Under the pieces are notes generated by a model. The model saw only the letters and a program-made list of their open reading frames with translations, had not been told where the DNA came from and ran no database searches. Both the position numbers and the translations under genes were made by a program. DNA of 64,000 nucleotides from Szabonella alba (GTDB lineage: Bacteria; Pseudomonadota; Alphaproteobacteria; Rhodobacterales; Rhodobacteraceae), in assembly GCF_016765775.1 (NCBI RefSeq), contig NZ_JAESVN010000009.1:1-64000 (forward strand), given 5' to 3'. Position 1 is the first letter of the stretch. Every line of letters begins with the position of its first letter. This document shows, piece by piece, positions 8,456-17,328 of this stretch.

Positions 8456-9946
8456 ATGCCCTGCCCCCCGGATTCGGAGCCAGCCATGCAGCCCTTCCTC
8501 TCGCACCCGTTCGATGACGACAAGCTGCATGAGGAATGTGGCGTATTCGGCGTGGTCGGCGTCGCGGATGCGGCCAATTTCGTGGCCCTTGGCCTGCACG
8601 CGCTGCAACATCGCGGACAAGAGGCGGGCGGAATCGTCGCCCATGACCCCGAACAAGGGTTCAACTCGGCCCGCCGCTTTGGCTATGTGCGTGACAATTT
8701 CACCAAGGCCAGCCTGATGGAAACCCTGCCGGGGGCGCTGGCCATCGGGCATGTGCGCTATTCCACCGCCGGATCGAAAGGTGCCACCGCGATCCGCGAT
8801 GTGCAGCCCTTCTTTGGCGAGTTCTCCATGGGCGGCTGCGCCATAGCCCATAACGGCAATCTGACCAATGCCGCCGCCTTGCGCCGCGAACTGATCGAAC
8901 GCGGATCGATCTTCCAGTCGTCGTCAGACAGCGAATGCATCATTCACCTGATGGCCCGTTCCATCCAGAAGAACATCTCGGAACGCATCAAGGACGCGCT
9001 GCGCCGGGTCGAGGGTGCCTTTTCCATCGTCGCGATGACACGCACGAAACTGATTGGCGTGCGCGATCCGCTGGGCGTGCGTCCGTTGGTGCTGGGCAAG
9101 ATCGGCGATGGCTGGGCGCTGAGTTCGGAAACCTGCGGACTCGACATCATCGGTGCGGAATTCGTGCGCGAGATCGAGCCGGGCGAGATGGTGGTGATCG
9201 ACGACACCGGCATCAATTCGACCCGCCCCTTCGGCCCGCAACCCTCGCGTTTCTGCATTTTCGAACATGTCTATTTTTCGCGCCCCGACAGCATTCTGGG
9301 CGGGCGTTCGGTCTATGAAACCCGCCGCCAGATCGGGGTGGAACTGGCCAAGGAAAGCCCGGTTGATGCCGATCTGGTCTGCCCCGTGCCCGATAGCGGC
9401 ACCCCGGCGGCCATCGGCTATGCCGCGCAATCGGGTATCCCTTACGGCATGGGCATCATCCGCAATCAATATATGGGCCGCACCTTCATCGAGCCGACCG
9501 AACAGATCCGCAATATGGGCGTGCGGCTGAAGCTGAATGTCAACCGGGCGTTGATCCGCGGCAAGCGGGTGATCCTTGTGGATGATTCGGTGGTGCGCGG
9601 CACGACATCGCGCAAGATCAAGGACATGATCCTTGATGCGGGTGCGGCCGAGGTGCATTTCCGCATCGCCTCGCCGCCCACGGCATGGCCCTGTTTCTAC
9701 GGCGTTGACACGCCCGAGCGCGGCAAATTGCTGGCGGCCAATATGTCGGAAGACGAGATGCGCGACTGGATCGGCGTCGACAGCCTGAAATTCGTCTCGC
9801 TTGACGGACTTTACCGCGCGGCGGGTGAGGCGCAGGGCCGGGACGCCAAGGCGCCGCGCTATTGCGATGCCTGTTTCTCGGGCGAATATCCCATCACCCC
9901 GTCCGACATGATCGCACGCGGCTTCGAGATGAAGGCCGCCGAGTAA
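8456..9946 (+). CDS. purF: Amidophosphoribosyltransferase
   Basis: First committed enzyme of purine synthesis, converting PRPP and glutamine to phosphoribosylamine. An N-terminal class II glutamine amidotransferase domain has its nucleophile in EECGVFGVVG; the phosphoribosyltransferase domain carries the PRPP loop VILVDDSVVRGTT; CDACFSGEYP lies near the end. Two starts are possible: ATG 8456 (496 residues) with AAGGAGG only three bases away, or ATG 8486 (486 residues) with GGAG at better spacing and a shorter propeptide before the catalytic Cys. The second may be the real one. It is followed by a repeat-associated hairpin. Confidence 0.95.
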   Translation: MPCPPDSEPAMQPFLSHPFDDDKLHEECGVFGVVGVADAANFVALGLHALQHRGQEAGGIVAHDPEQGFNSARRFGYVRDNFTKASLMETLPGALAIGHVRYSTAGSKGATAIRDVQPFFGEFSMGGCAIAHNGNLTNAAALRRELIERGSIFQSSSDSECIIHLMARSIQKNISERIKDALRRVEGAFSIVAMTRTKLIGVRDPLGVRPLVLGKIGDGWALSSETCGLDIIGAEFVREIEPGEMVVIDDTGINSTRPFGPQPSRFCIFEHVYFSRPDSILGGRSVYETRRQIGVELAKESPVDADLVCPVPDSGTPAAIGYAAQSGIPYGMGIIRNQYMGRTFIEPTEQIRNMGVRLKLNVNRALIRGKRVILVDDSVVRGTTSRKIKDMILDAGAAEVHFRIASPPTAWPCFYGVDTPERGKLLAANMSEDEMRDWIGVDSLKFVSLDGLYRAAGEAQGRDAKAPRYCDACFSGEYPITPSDMIARGFEMKAAE

Positions 9947-9950
9947 TCCG

Positions 9951-10002
9951 CTTTTTCTGTCGGGAAATATCCCACGGGGGTCCGGGGGTGTGAAGCCCCC
10001 GG
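9951..10002. repeat. Intergenic palindromic repeat with terminator hairpin after purF
   Basis: TTTTTCTGTCGGGAAATATC followed by CCACGGGGG matches one arm of the 43235-43300 palindrome and the copy at 35664-35694. The second half folds as CCGGGGG (9982-9988) and CCCCCGG (9996-10002) with a 7-base loop, a likely end of the purF transcript. Confidence 0.6.
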
Positions 10003-10028
10003 CCTGCCCTTTCCCCACGGAGATCCTG

Positions 10029-10694
10029 ATGCCCAGCGACAGCCCTGCCCAACCGCTTGCCCTTGTCACCGGTGCCTCGCGTGGCCTTGGCGCGGCGCTG
10101 ACCGCCGAACTTGCGGCGCGCGGCTGGCATGTGGTGGCCGTGGCCCGCACAACCGGCGCGCTGGAAGAACTGGATGACCGGGTGAAGGCCGCAGGCAGCC
10201 CCGGCACCCTGACCCTTGCGCCGATGGATGTGACGAATGAGGATGCGATGCGCCATCTCTGCCGCTCGGTCCATGACCGCTGGGGCGGGATCGGGCTTTG
10301 GGCACATAGCGCGATCCATGCGGCGCCCTTGGCCCCGGCGGGTCATGTCGATGGCAAGGATCTGGAAAAATCCATCGCCTGCAACCTGCGCGCCACCGCA
10401 TTGCTGATCCCGATGGTCGAACCCCTGTTGCGTGCGGGCGGCGGACAGGCGCTGTTTTTCGACGATCCGCGTGGCGGCAGCCCGTTTTTCGGCGCTTACG
10501 GCGCAACCAAGGCTGCGCAGATCGCGCTGGCCCGGTCTTGGGCCAACGAGACGCAGCGCACCGGGCCCAAGGTCACGATCCTGACGCCTGCGGGCATGCC
10601 CACGGCAACACGGGCACGCTTCTTCCCCGGTGAGGATCGCGCCCCCCTTGCCGACCCGGCGGCCGAGGCGGCGCGGCTTCTGGATCTGCTCTGA
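10029..10694 (+). CDS. Short-chain dehydrogenase/reductase
   Basis: NAD(P)-dependent SDR of 221 residues. Seen: the Rossmann motif VTGASRGLGAAL near residues 12-23, a DVTNEDAMRHLC acidic segment and the active-site YGATK (Tyr-x-x-x-Lys). The usual NAG after strand 4 is represented by WAHSAI, and the catalytic Ser position is in FFDDPRGGSPF, both atypical. The substrate is unknown; the gene often follows purF in this family. The start at 10029 is chosen for the nearby ACGGAG. The longer frame from 9990 is inside the repeat. Confidence 0.8.
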   Translation: MPSDSPAQPLALVTGASRGLGAALTAELAARGWHVVAVARTTGALEELDDRVKAAGSPGTLTLAPMDVTNEDAMRHLCRSVHDRWGGIGLWAHSAIHAAPLAPAGHVDGKDLEKSIACNLRATALLIPMVEPLLRAGGGQALFFDDPRGGSPFFGAYGATKAAQIALARSWANETQRTGPKVTILTPAGMPTATRARFFPGEDRAPLADPAAEAARLLDLL

Positions 10695-10720
10695 CCCGCC
10701 CCTGTCCGGGCCGCAGGATG

Positions 10721-10757
10721 CCTCCGGCGGAGGTATTTTTGCCAGGATGAAAGCGGG
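10721..10757. repeat. Intergenic repeat (GAGGTATTT...GATGAAAG type) with short terminator
   Basis: CCTCC-GGC-GGAGG followed by TATTTTT forms a small terminator after the SDR gene, and continues into GCCAGGATGAAAG. The same tail occurs at 18085-18113 and 29611-29648. Confidence 0.55.
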
Positions 10758-10787
10758 CGGCTTTCTTCCGGGCTTTGGCCGGGCTAT

Positions 10788-10806
10788 TGATCGGAAATTC
10801 CGATCA
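10788..10806. promoter_or_regulatory. Perfect palindrome at the LysR gene start
   Basis: TGATCGGAA (10788-10796) and TTCCGATCA (10798-10806) flank a single A. The site lies nine bases upstream of the LysR ATG, where binding would block transcription or translation initiation. It fits LysR autorepression, which is inferred. Confidence 0.6.
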
Positions 10807-10815
10807 GGGGGTGCC

Positions 10816-11667
10816 ATGCAATCGGACTGGATCGACACATTCCTTGATCTGGCCGAGACGCGCAGTTTCAACCGCAGCGCCGAACGGCTGGGGCTGACGC
10901 AATCCACCGTTTCGGGCCGCATCGCGGCGCTGGAGGCGGAACTGGGCGCGCGGCTGTTCACCCGGTCCCGCGCGGGCACCGATCTGACCACCGAGGGGCT
11001 GAAATTCCTGCCCCATGCCCGCGCGATCCGCCATGCCCATGCCGAGGCGCGGGCAGCCGTGACCCCGCTGGGGGAGGCCGCGATCCATATCAGGCTGGGG
11101 ATACAAAGCGATCTTGCCCCGCCGCTGGTCGGGCCCTGGATGGAAGGGCTGCGCAGCCGCCTGCCCGATGCCAGTTTCTATCTTGAGCCTGATTTTTCCG
11201 CCCAGATGTGCCGGGATCTGGCGACCGGCGCGCTGGATTTCGCAATCCTCTACACGCCGCATCCGGGGCCGGACCTGCATTTCACCACGCTGGGCGAGGC
11301 GCGGTATCGGCTGATCTCGTCGGATACGGACCGCATCGCCGATCTGGACCCGCGCCGCGCGATCCGCGCCAATTTCGCCCCCGCCTTCGAGATGGCGCAT
11401 CGCGCCGCGCTGCCGCGCATGGCCGAGGCGCCGGTGGCCGCAGGGCAGACCGCGACAATCCTCAGCCTGTTGGCGCGGCTGGGCGGATCGGCCTATGTGC
11501 TGGAGGACAGTGCCGGGGAATTGCTGGCAACGGGGCGCTTTCGCTTTGTCACGGATGCCCCGGTGATCGGCCAGCCAGTCCATGCCGCGACCCATCTGAA
11601 AAACCGCACCAAACCGCTGTACCGCACGCTGATGCGTGCGGCGCAGGCGGTTCTGGCCAAGGTCTAG
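10816..11667 (+). CDS. LysR-family transcriptional regulator
   Basis: A complete LysR regulator of 283 residues. The winged helix-turn-helix lies at about residues 1-60 (FLDLAETRSFNRSAERL, then TQSTVSGRIAALE), followed by the linker helix and a periplasmic-binding-like co-inducer domain. The ATG at 10816 is chosen because the helix-turn-helix starts there; the frame open from 10630 runs through the repeat. A perfect palindrome overlaps the initiation region. The only facing gene is the zinc alcohol dehydrogenase, convergent and separated by one base. The target genes are unknown. Confidence 0.9.
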   Translation: MQSDWIDTFLDLAETRSFNRSAERLGLTQSTVSGRIAALEAELGARLFTRSRAGTDLTTEGLKFLPHARAIRHAHAEARAAVTPLGEAAIHIRLGIQSDLAPPLVGPWMEGLRSRLPDASFYLEPDFSAQMCRDLATGALDFAILYTPHPGPDLHFTTLGEARYRLISSDTDRIADLDPRRAIRANFAPAFEMAHRAALPRMAEAPVAAGQTATILSLLARLGGSAYVLEDSAGELLATGRFRFVTDAPVIGQPVHAATHLKNRTKPLYRTLMRAAQAVLAKV

Positions 11668-11668
11668 A

Positions 11669-12706
11669 TCAGGCGCCGAAATCCGAGATGACGGCAACAC
11701 CGGGCGGGGTCGGCCCGTTGAAGGCGCGCAATTCGGACGAGGCGCCCGAAAGACCGATTTCCCGCGCGATCAGCGGCGACATGTCCACCGCCCCGCGCTG
11801 GATCAGATCCAGAAGCGACGGGTAACGCCAGCTGGGCATCCCCCTTGTGCCGTAAAGCGCAAGGTTCTTCATATAGACCGCGTTCATGTTGATCTGCATA
11901 TGGGCGGTATGGCCCACCGGCATACCGACCTGAACATGGCGGCCCAGCGGGCGCAGACATTCGATGGACCCGTTGGTGGTGGCCTCGATCCCCAGCGCCT
12001 CAAGGCTGATATGCGCGCCGCCCTTGGTGATCTCGATGATCCGCGCCGCGACATCGCCCTCGCGCGCATCCAGCGCATGTTCGGCCCCGAGGCCAAGCGC
12101 ATGGCTCAGCTTTTCGGGAACGACATCGACGACGATCACCCGCGCGCCAAGCGCCCGGCCAAGGATCAGGGCCGAAAGACCGATGCCGCCCGTGCCATGC
12201 ACCGCCAGCCATTCGCCTGCCTGCACCGCCGCACGCCCCGTCAGCGCATGCCAGGCGGTCGTCACCCGGCAGCCCAGCCCGGCGGCCAGAACCGGCGTCA
12301 TGTCGTCGGGCAGACGGGCAAGGTTATGGGCGAAGGGCACCGAGACATATTCGGCAAAGGCACCGGGTTCTATGAAGCCCGGAAGACGCTGGCTTTTGCA
12401 GATATGCTGATGCCCCGACTGGCAGTCAAAGCAGGTTCCGCAGGCCAGAATGAAGGGGGCAACCAGCCTGTCGCCCTTTTGCCATTTCGACAGGGGGCCT
12501 GCCTCGACCACCTCACCGCAATATTCATGGCCCTGAATCTGGCCCGGTTTCACGCGCGGATGTTCGCCCGTCCAGCCATGCCAGTCCGAACGGCAGACGC
12601 CACAGGCAAGGGTTTTCAGGACCACACCATCGGCTTCGCACACGGGGTCCGGCACCTCCTCCAGTGACAGATCTGCATTGTATTCCCGCAAGACAGCTGC
12701 GCGCAT
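11669..12706 (-). CDS. Zinc-dependent alcohol dehydrogenase
   Basis: Medium-chain dehydrogenase of 345 residues. Catalytic zinc ligands are visible in ACGVCRSDWHGW and GHEYCGEV; the structural-zinc loop is CGTCFDCQSGHQHIC (four Cys); the NAD-binding loop is GTGGIGLSA. The ADH family is clear, but the alcohol substrate cannot be read. GGGAGGAG lies upstream of the ATG at 12706. It is convergent with the LysR gene, with stop codons one base apart. Confidence 0.88.
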   Translation of the reverse strand: MRAAVLREYNADLSLEEVPDPVCEADGVVLKTLACGVCRSDWHGWTGEHPRVKPGQIQGHEYCGEVVEAGPLSKWQKGDRLVAPFILACGTCFDCQSGHQHICKSQRLPGFIEPGAFAEYVSVPFAHNLARLPDDMTPVLAAGLGCRVTTAWHALTGRAAVQAGEWLAVHGTGGIGLSALILGRALGARVIVVDVVPEKLSHALGLGAEHALDAREGDVAARIIEITKGGAHISLEALGIEATTNGSIECLRPLGRHVQVGMPVGHTAHMQINMNAVYMKNLALYGTRGMPSWRYPSLLDLIQRGAVDMSPLIAREIGLSGASSELRAFNGPTPPGVAVISDFGA

Positions 12707-12884
12707 CGGTTCGGCTCCTCCCGTTATCCGGCGCCATGAAGGGCCATCCGGGCGGCGGGGTCAAGGTGCAGGGCGACCCTTGCATATCCCGGGGTCGGAA
12801 AAGCGGCCCGGAAAACCGGACCGCCGCGCCTTGCCCCTGCCCGCCAGCGGCTTAGGATAGGGATTGAACAACGGGATCGGCGGC

Positions 12885-13316
12885 ATGGCGGGACAGCTCA
12901 ATCTTCTCAAACTCTGTGTCGGGGCTGAAAGCGTCGAGGATCTGGAGGCATGGCAGGCCAGCCAGCGCCCGCGGTGGCCCGAGGGCCGGGCCGTGCATGT
13001 CACCCGGATGTCGCCCAAGCGTGAGGCCGAACTGCTGGAGGGCGGAAGCCTTTACTGGATCATCAAGGGCGTGATCCTTGCACGCCAGCGCCTGACCGGG
13101 CTTGAAGAAAGGCGGGGGGAGGACGGGATCCGCCGCTGTGCGCTGATCCTTGATGCGCCGGTGATCCGCACCGAGGCGGCCCCACGCCGCCCGTTTCAGG
13201 GCTGGCGCTATATCGACGCAAACGACGCGCCGCGTGACCTGCCCAAGGGGCGTGAACATGAAACCGCCCTGCCCGAGGATCTGGCCCGCGCATTGGCCGA
13301 AATCGGTCTGCGCTAG
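12885..13316 (+). CDS. DUF1489 family protein
   Basis: A 143-residue conserved alphaproteobacterial protein of unknown function. Recognisable segments are LLKLCVGAESVEDL near the start, VTRMSPKR, GGSLYWIIKGVILARQRL and FQGWRYI near residue 111. No signal peptide or membrane segment is visible. The ATG at 12885 is preferred to the TTG at 12864, because homologous sequence starts at MAGQLNLLKL. It is upstream of and co-directional with the dimethylglycine-type oxidoreductase. Confidence 0.8.
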   Translation: MAGQLNLLKLCVGAESVEDLEAWQASQRPRWPEGRAVHVTRMSPKREAELLEGGSLYWIIKGVILARQRLTGLEERRGEDGIRRCALILDAPVIRTEAAPRRPFQGWRYIDANDAPRDLPKGREHETALPEDLARALAEIGLR

Positions 13317-13448
13317 GCACGGCCAGCGCGGTCAACACCCTGCGATTGTCCGCATGTCGTTTTCGTCTGCCAAAGGTCGGGCCACCTTGCCCGCGCGCGG
13401 CACAATCGGGCATCTATGGGCAAAATCGCGCCCAAGGGAGTCGCCGAA

Positions 13449-15950
13449 ATGAAAACCCATGTCAAAGCTCTGGTCGTCGGCGGCGGGGCCGTCGGAAATG
13501 GCATCGCCTATCACCTCGCCAAGGCTGGCTGGGACACGATGCTGGTGGAACGGGATGAACTGACCTCGGGCTCCACATGGCATGCGGCGGGGCTGCTGCC
13601 CTTGTTCAACATGAGCTATGCCACCACCCATATCCACAAATACTCGGTCGATTTCTACAAGACGCTGGAGGCCGAGACCGGGCTGAACGCGGGCTTTGCC
13701 GTCGTGGGCAACCTGCGCATGGCGCAGACCGATGCGCGGATGGATGAATACATGCTGTATTCCGCCGTCGCGGAATCGGCGGATGTCTATCACGAGTTCC
13801 TGACGCCCGCGCAGATGAAGGACCGCTGGCCCTTGCTGCGCACCGAGGATCTGAAAGGCGCGCTGTTTCATCCGCAGGACGGCTATATCAACCCCGCCGA
13901 TGTGACGCAGGCCATGGCCAAGGGCGCGCGCCAGCATGGGGCCACGATTGAACGCAAGGTGCAGGTGGACGGCTATCGCTGGACCGGCAGCGAATGGATC
14001 GTGTCCTGCACGCGGATGGTGGAACAGGGCGGACGCCTGATCGCGGGTGAGGAGACATTCGAGATCACCGCCGAACATGTCGTGACCGCGACCGGCAACC
14101 ATGCGCAGCGCACCGCAAGGCTGCTGGGGGTCAAGATCCCGGCAATTCCGGTGGAACATCAGTATATCGTGACCGAACCCGACCTGGCATTGGTCCAATG
14201 GCGCCGCGCCGGCAATCCCGAACATCCCGTGCTGCGCGATGCCGATGCGAAATGGTATGTGCGTGAGGAACGTGGCGGCTGGATCCTTGGCCCCTATGAA
14301 AAGAACGCCCCCGCGCGCTTCCTTTATGACGTGCCGGAATCGTTCCGCGCCGATCTGTTCCCGCTGGATCTGGAGCGGATCGAGGCGGAATACATGGCGA
14401 TGATCCACCGGCTGCCCACATCCGAAACCGTGGGGCTGAAGGATGATTTCAACGGTCCGATCTGCTATACCCCCGATGGCAACCCGCTGGTCGGCCCGGT
14501 GCCGGGCCTGCGCAACATGTGGATCGCGGAAGGCTTCAGCTTCGGCATCACGGCGGCCGGCGGGACAGGCCATTACCTTGCGCAACTGATGACCGAGGGT
14601 GAGGCCGAGATCGACATGGCCAGCCTTGATCCGCGCCGCTATGGCAGTTGGATGACCACCGAATATGCTGCGCGCAAGAACGAGGAATGCTACGATCACG
14701 TCTTCGTGCTGCATCACCCCGATGAGGAGCGTGAGGCCGCCCGCCCGCTGCGCACCGCCCCCAATTACGACCGCCAGATCGCGCTTGGCGCGCAGATGGG
14801 TCAGGTGAACGGCTGGGAACGCCCGAACTATTACGGACCCCTCGATGCGCCTGCCGGGTTCGATCATGACGGGCGCAGCTTCCGCCGGGGTGCATGGTGG
14901 CCCCATGCCGTGGCCGAGGCAACCGCAATCCGCGAGACCGCGGGGCTGATCGACGCCTCGGCCTTCACCAAGCATCTGCTGCGCGGCCCCGGGGCGACGG
15001 AATTTCTGGACTGGTTCACCTGCAACAAACTGCCCAAGGTGGGCCGCATCAACCTGACCTATGCGCTGACAGATACTGGCACGACGCGGACCGAATACAC
15101 CATCGTCCGGCTGGCCGAGAATGAGTATTACCTGATCTCGGCCGGGGCATGGACCGCCTATGACGGCGATTACCTGCTGAAATCCATCGAGGATTTCATC
15201 GCGGCGGGCGGGGCCTATGTCGATTGCCATGACATCACCACGCAATGGGGCGTCTTTGCGCTGGCCGGGCCGAATTCCCGCGCCATCCTGCGCGATCTGG
15301 TGAAGGACGCCAATCCCGACACGGTTCTGGGCAACAAGCGGTTCCCATGGCTGTCTTACCGCGACATCGAACTTGGCATGTGCCCGGTGCGCGCGGTGCG
15401 CGTGGCCTATACCGGCGAACTGGGCTGGGAGTTGCATCATCCCATCGAAATGGGTCGCTATCTGTGGGATCTGCTGTGGTCGGTGGGCGAAAAGCACGGG
15501 CTGAAACCGGTCGGTGCCCGGGCGCAGAACTGGCTGCGGCAGGAGAAAAGCTATCGCGCCTTCGGCAATGAACTGGGCCGCGACGCAACCCCGCTTGAGG
15601 CGGCGCTGGACCGGTTTGTGGATCTGGGCAAAGAGTTCCGGGGCAAACAGGCGATGCTCGATACCGGCATCCGCGCGCAATGCGTGACGGTGCTGATCGA
15701 CGGTCCCGCCGATGCCGACCCCTGGGGCAAGGAGGCGATCTTCCATGATGGCGCCAAGGTCGGGCGGCTGACCTCGGGCGGCTGGTCGGTGGCCTTCGGC
15801 AAACAGATCGGCATGGGCTATGTCCGCCCCGATCTGGCGGCGGTCGGCACGAAACTGACGGTGCGGATGCTGCGGCAGGACTGGCAGGCCGAGGTGGTCG
15901 AGGACAGTCCCTTTGACCCTTCCAATGCGCGGATCCGCGTGGACGGCTGA
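13449..15950 (+). CDS. FAD-dependent oxidoreductase/GcvT protein, probable dimethylglycine dehydrogenase
   Basis: An 833-residue fusion. The N-terminal half is a DAO-type flavoprotein with VVGGGAVGNGIAYHL and SGSTWHAAGLLP, whose His is the covalent FAD site in dimethylglycine/sarcosine dehydrogenases. The C-terminal half is a folate-binding GcvT module (GELGWELH, then GARAQNWLRQEK). Such enzymes demethylate dimethylglycine or sarcosine, passing the methyl carbon to tetrahydrofolate. This is plausible for a bacterium that also uses methylated amines, but the exact substrate is inferred. The ATG at 13449 is chosen for the upstream AAGGGAG; 13416 is an alternative. A strong terminator follows. 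Confidence 0.82.
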   Translation: MKTHVKALVVGGGAVGNGIAYHLAKAGWDTMLVERDELTSGSTWHAAGLLPLFNMSYATTHIHKYSVDFYKTLEAETGLNAGFAVVGNLRMAQTDARMDEYMLYSAVAESADVYHEFLTPAQMKDRWPLLRTEDLKGALFHPQDGYINPADVTQAMAKGARQHGATIERKVQVDGYRWTGSEWIVSCTRMVEQGGRLIAGEETFEITAEHVVTATGNHAQRTARLLGVKIPAIPVEHQYIVTEPDLALVQWRRAGNPEHPVLRDADAKWYVREERGGWILGPYEKNAPARFLYDVPESFRADLFPLDLERIEAEYMAMIHRLPTSETVGLKDDFNGPICYTPDGNPLVGPVPGLRNMWIAEGFSFGITAAGGTGHYLAQLMTEGEAEIDMASLDPRRYGSWMTTEYAARKNEECYDHVFVLHHPDEEREAARPLRTAPNYDRQIALGAQMGQVNGWERPNYYGPLDAPAGFDHDGRSFRRGAWWPHAVAEATAIRETAGLIDASAFTKHLLRGPGATEFLDWFTCNKLPKVGRINLTYALTDTGTTRTEYTIVRLAENEYYLISAGAWTAYDGDYLLKSIEDFIAAGGAYVDCHDITTQWGVFALAGPNSRAILRDLVKDANPDTVLGNKRFPWLSYRDIELGMCPVRAVRVAYTGELGWELHHPIEMGRYLWDLLWSVGEKHGLKPVGARAQNWLRQEKSYRAFGNELGRDATPLEAALDRFVDLGKEFRGKQAMLDTGIRAQCVTVLIDGPADADPWGKEAIFHDGAKVGRLTSGGWSVAFGKQIGMGYVRPDLAAVGTKLTVRMLRQDWQAEVVEDSPFDPSNARIRVDG

Positions 15951-15974
15951 TCGCCCCGGCACAGGAATGATCTG

Positions 15975-16003
15975 AAGGGGGGCAGGTCATCCTGCCCCCC
16001 TTT
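15975..16003 (+). terminator. Rho-independent terminator after the GcvT oxidoreductase
   Basis: AAGGGGGGCAGG and CCTGCCCCCCTT form a perfect 12-bp stem with a TCAT loop, followed by a short T run. Confidence 0.8.
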
Positions 16004-16081
16004 GCCTGTCTCGACCGCTTTCGCCCTTGCAGCCGCGCCTTTCGGCTTTGATAGTTCGCGCAATTGCCGGAGTGTTCCTTG

Positions 16082-17287
16082 ATGCCCCCGTCCCCGCCCT
16101 CGCCTCCGCCTTCTCCCCCGTCTCTGCCTCCATCGCTTCCGTTGTCGCTGTTCAGTTCCGCCCTTGTGGCATCGCTGGTCGGCTATGGCGCCTCGGTCGC
16201 GATCCTGCTGGCAGCGGCGCGCAGCTTGGGCGCCAGCCCTGCAGAGACCGCGTCATGGCTGCTGGCGATCTGTCTGGCCAAGGCGGTGGGCAGCGCCTTT
16301 CTGAGCTGGCAATCGCGGGTGCCGGTCGTGCTGGCATGGTCGACACCGGGGGCGGCGCTGATCGCGGCGAGTGAGGGCATCGGCATGGCCGAGGCGGTGG
16401 GGGCCTTTCTGCTGGCGGGGGGGCTGATCGCGCTGACCGGGGCCTGGGGGCCGCTAGGACGGCTGATCGCGCGTATACCCGATGCGATCGCGGCGGCGAT
16501 GCTGGCGGGGGTGCTCTTGCCCTTCTGCCTGACGCTGCCGGGGGCCGCGCAATCAGATCCCATGCTGGTGCTGCCGATGATCGTGGTTTTTGCGCTGGTG
16601 CGACTGCGCAACCCGGCGATGGCGGTGCTGGCCGCACTGGCCCTTGGCATCGGCCTTGCCTTCCTCACCGGTGAAGCGGCAGCTTTGGGCGAAAATCCGG
16701 GCCTGCCGGGACTGGTGCTGATCTGGCCGGACTGGTCTGCCCCCGCGCTGATCGGGCTGGGCCTGCCGCTTTATCTGGTCACCATGGCATCGCAGAACCT
16801 TCCCGGCTTTGCCACCCTGCGCGCGGCGGGATACGCCCCCCCGGTGCGTCCGGCGCTTCTCACCACCGGCGGTCTGTCGGCGCTGACCGCGCTGGCCGGG
16901 GCGCATACGACATCCATGGCGGCAATCACGGCGGCGATCTGTCTGGGGGAGGACACCCATCCCGACCGCAGCCAGCGCTGGAAGGTCGGGCTGGCCTATG
17001 GGCTGGTCTGGTTGCTGCTGGGTCTGTTCGGCGCTTTCGTGCTGGCGCTCCTGGAGGCGCTGCCGCCCGGACTGCTGGCCGCCGTCGTGGCACTGGCGCT
17101 GCTGGGGCCGCTGATGGGGGCGGCCAGTGCGGCCTTTGCAACGCCCGAGCAACGCTTTCCCGCCCTTGTCACGCTGGTTGTCACCGGGGCGGGCCTGCCG
17201 GTTCTGGGGATCGGTGCGGCCTTCTGGGGGCTGGTCGCGGGAATCGCGCTCTATGCGCTGGACCATTGGCACCGGCGGTCCCGGTGA
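16082..17287 (+). CDS. benE: BenE-family benzoate/H+ symporter-like transporter
   Basis: An inner-membrane transporter of 401 residues with about 11-12 helices. Seen: GYGASVAILLAAARSLGAS, the WSTPGAALI segment, NLPGFATLRAAGY, and GAHTTSMAAITAAIC, all typical of BenE. The family imports benzoate or related aromatic acids. The first 20 residues are almost only Pro, Ser and Leu (MPPSPPSPPPSPPS...), an unusual cytoplasmic lead that may reflect an extended start. CCGGAG lies upstream of the ATG. It is followed 41 bp later by an FAH-family hydrolase, which suggests a shared aromatic-acid role. Confidence 0.82.
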   Translation: MPPSPPSPPPSPPSLPPSLPLSLFSSALVASLVGYGASVAILLAAARSLGASPAETASWLLAICLAKAVGSAFLSWQSRVPVVLAWSTPGAALIAASEGIGMAEAVGAFLLAGGLIALTGAWGPLGRLIARIPDAIAAAMLAGVLLPFCLTLPGAAQSDPMLVLPMIVVFALVRLRNPAMAVLAALALGIGLAFLTGEAAALGENPGLPGLVLIWPDWSAPALIGLGLPLYLVTMASQNLPGFATLRAAGYAPPVRPALLTTGGLSALTALAGAHTTSMAAITAAICLGEDTHPDRSQRWKVGLAYGLVWLLLGLFGAFVLALLEALPPGLLAAVVALALLGPLMGAASAAFATPEQRFPALVTLVVTGAGLPVLGIGAAFWGLVAGIALYALDHWHRRSR

Positions 17288-17328
17288 TGCCGACCTCTTT
17301 CCTGCCCTTCCCGATGAAAGGATAGTCC

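Noticed and set aside
13449-15950. Trimethylamine N-oxide demethylase (tdm)
   Set aside because: It has a C-terminal GcvT module like Tdm, but the N-terminal half is a DAO-type FAD domain with a covalent-FAD His motif, not the Tdm-type N-terminal domain.
13332-15962. An 876-codon open frame antisense to the GcvT oxidoreductase
   Set aside because: It is rich in His, Arg, Gln and Gly without any domain, a mirror of codon bias in the real gene on the other strand.
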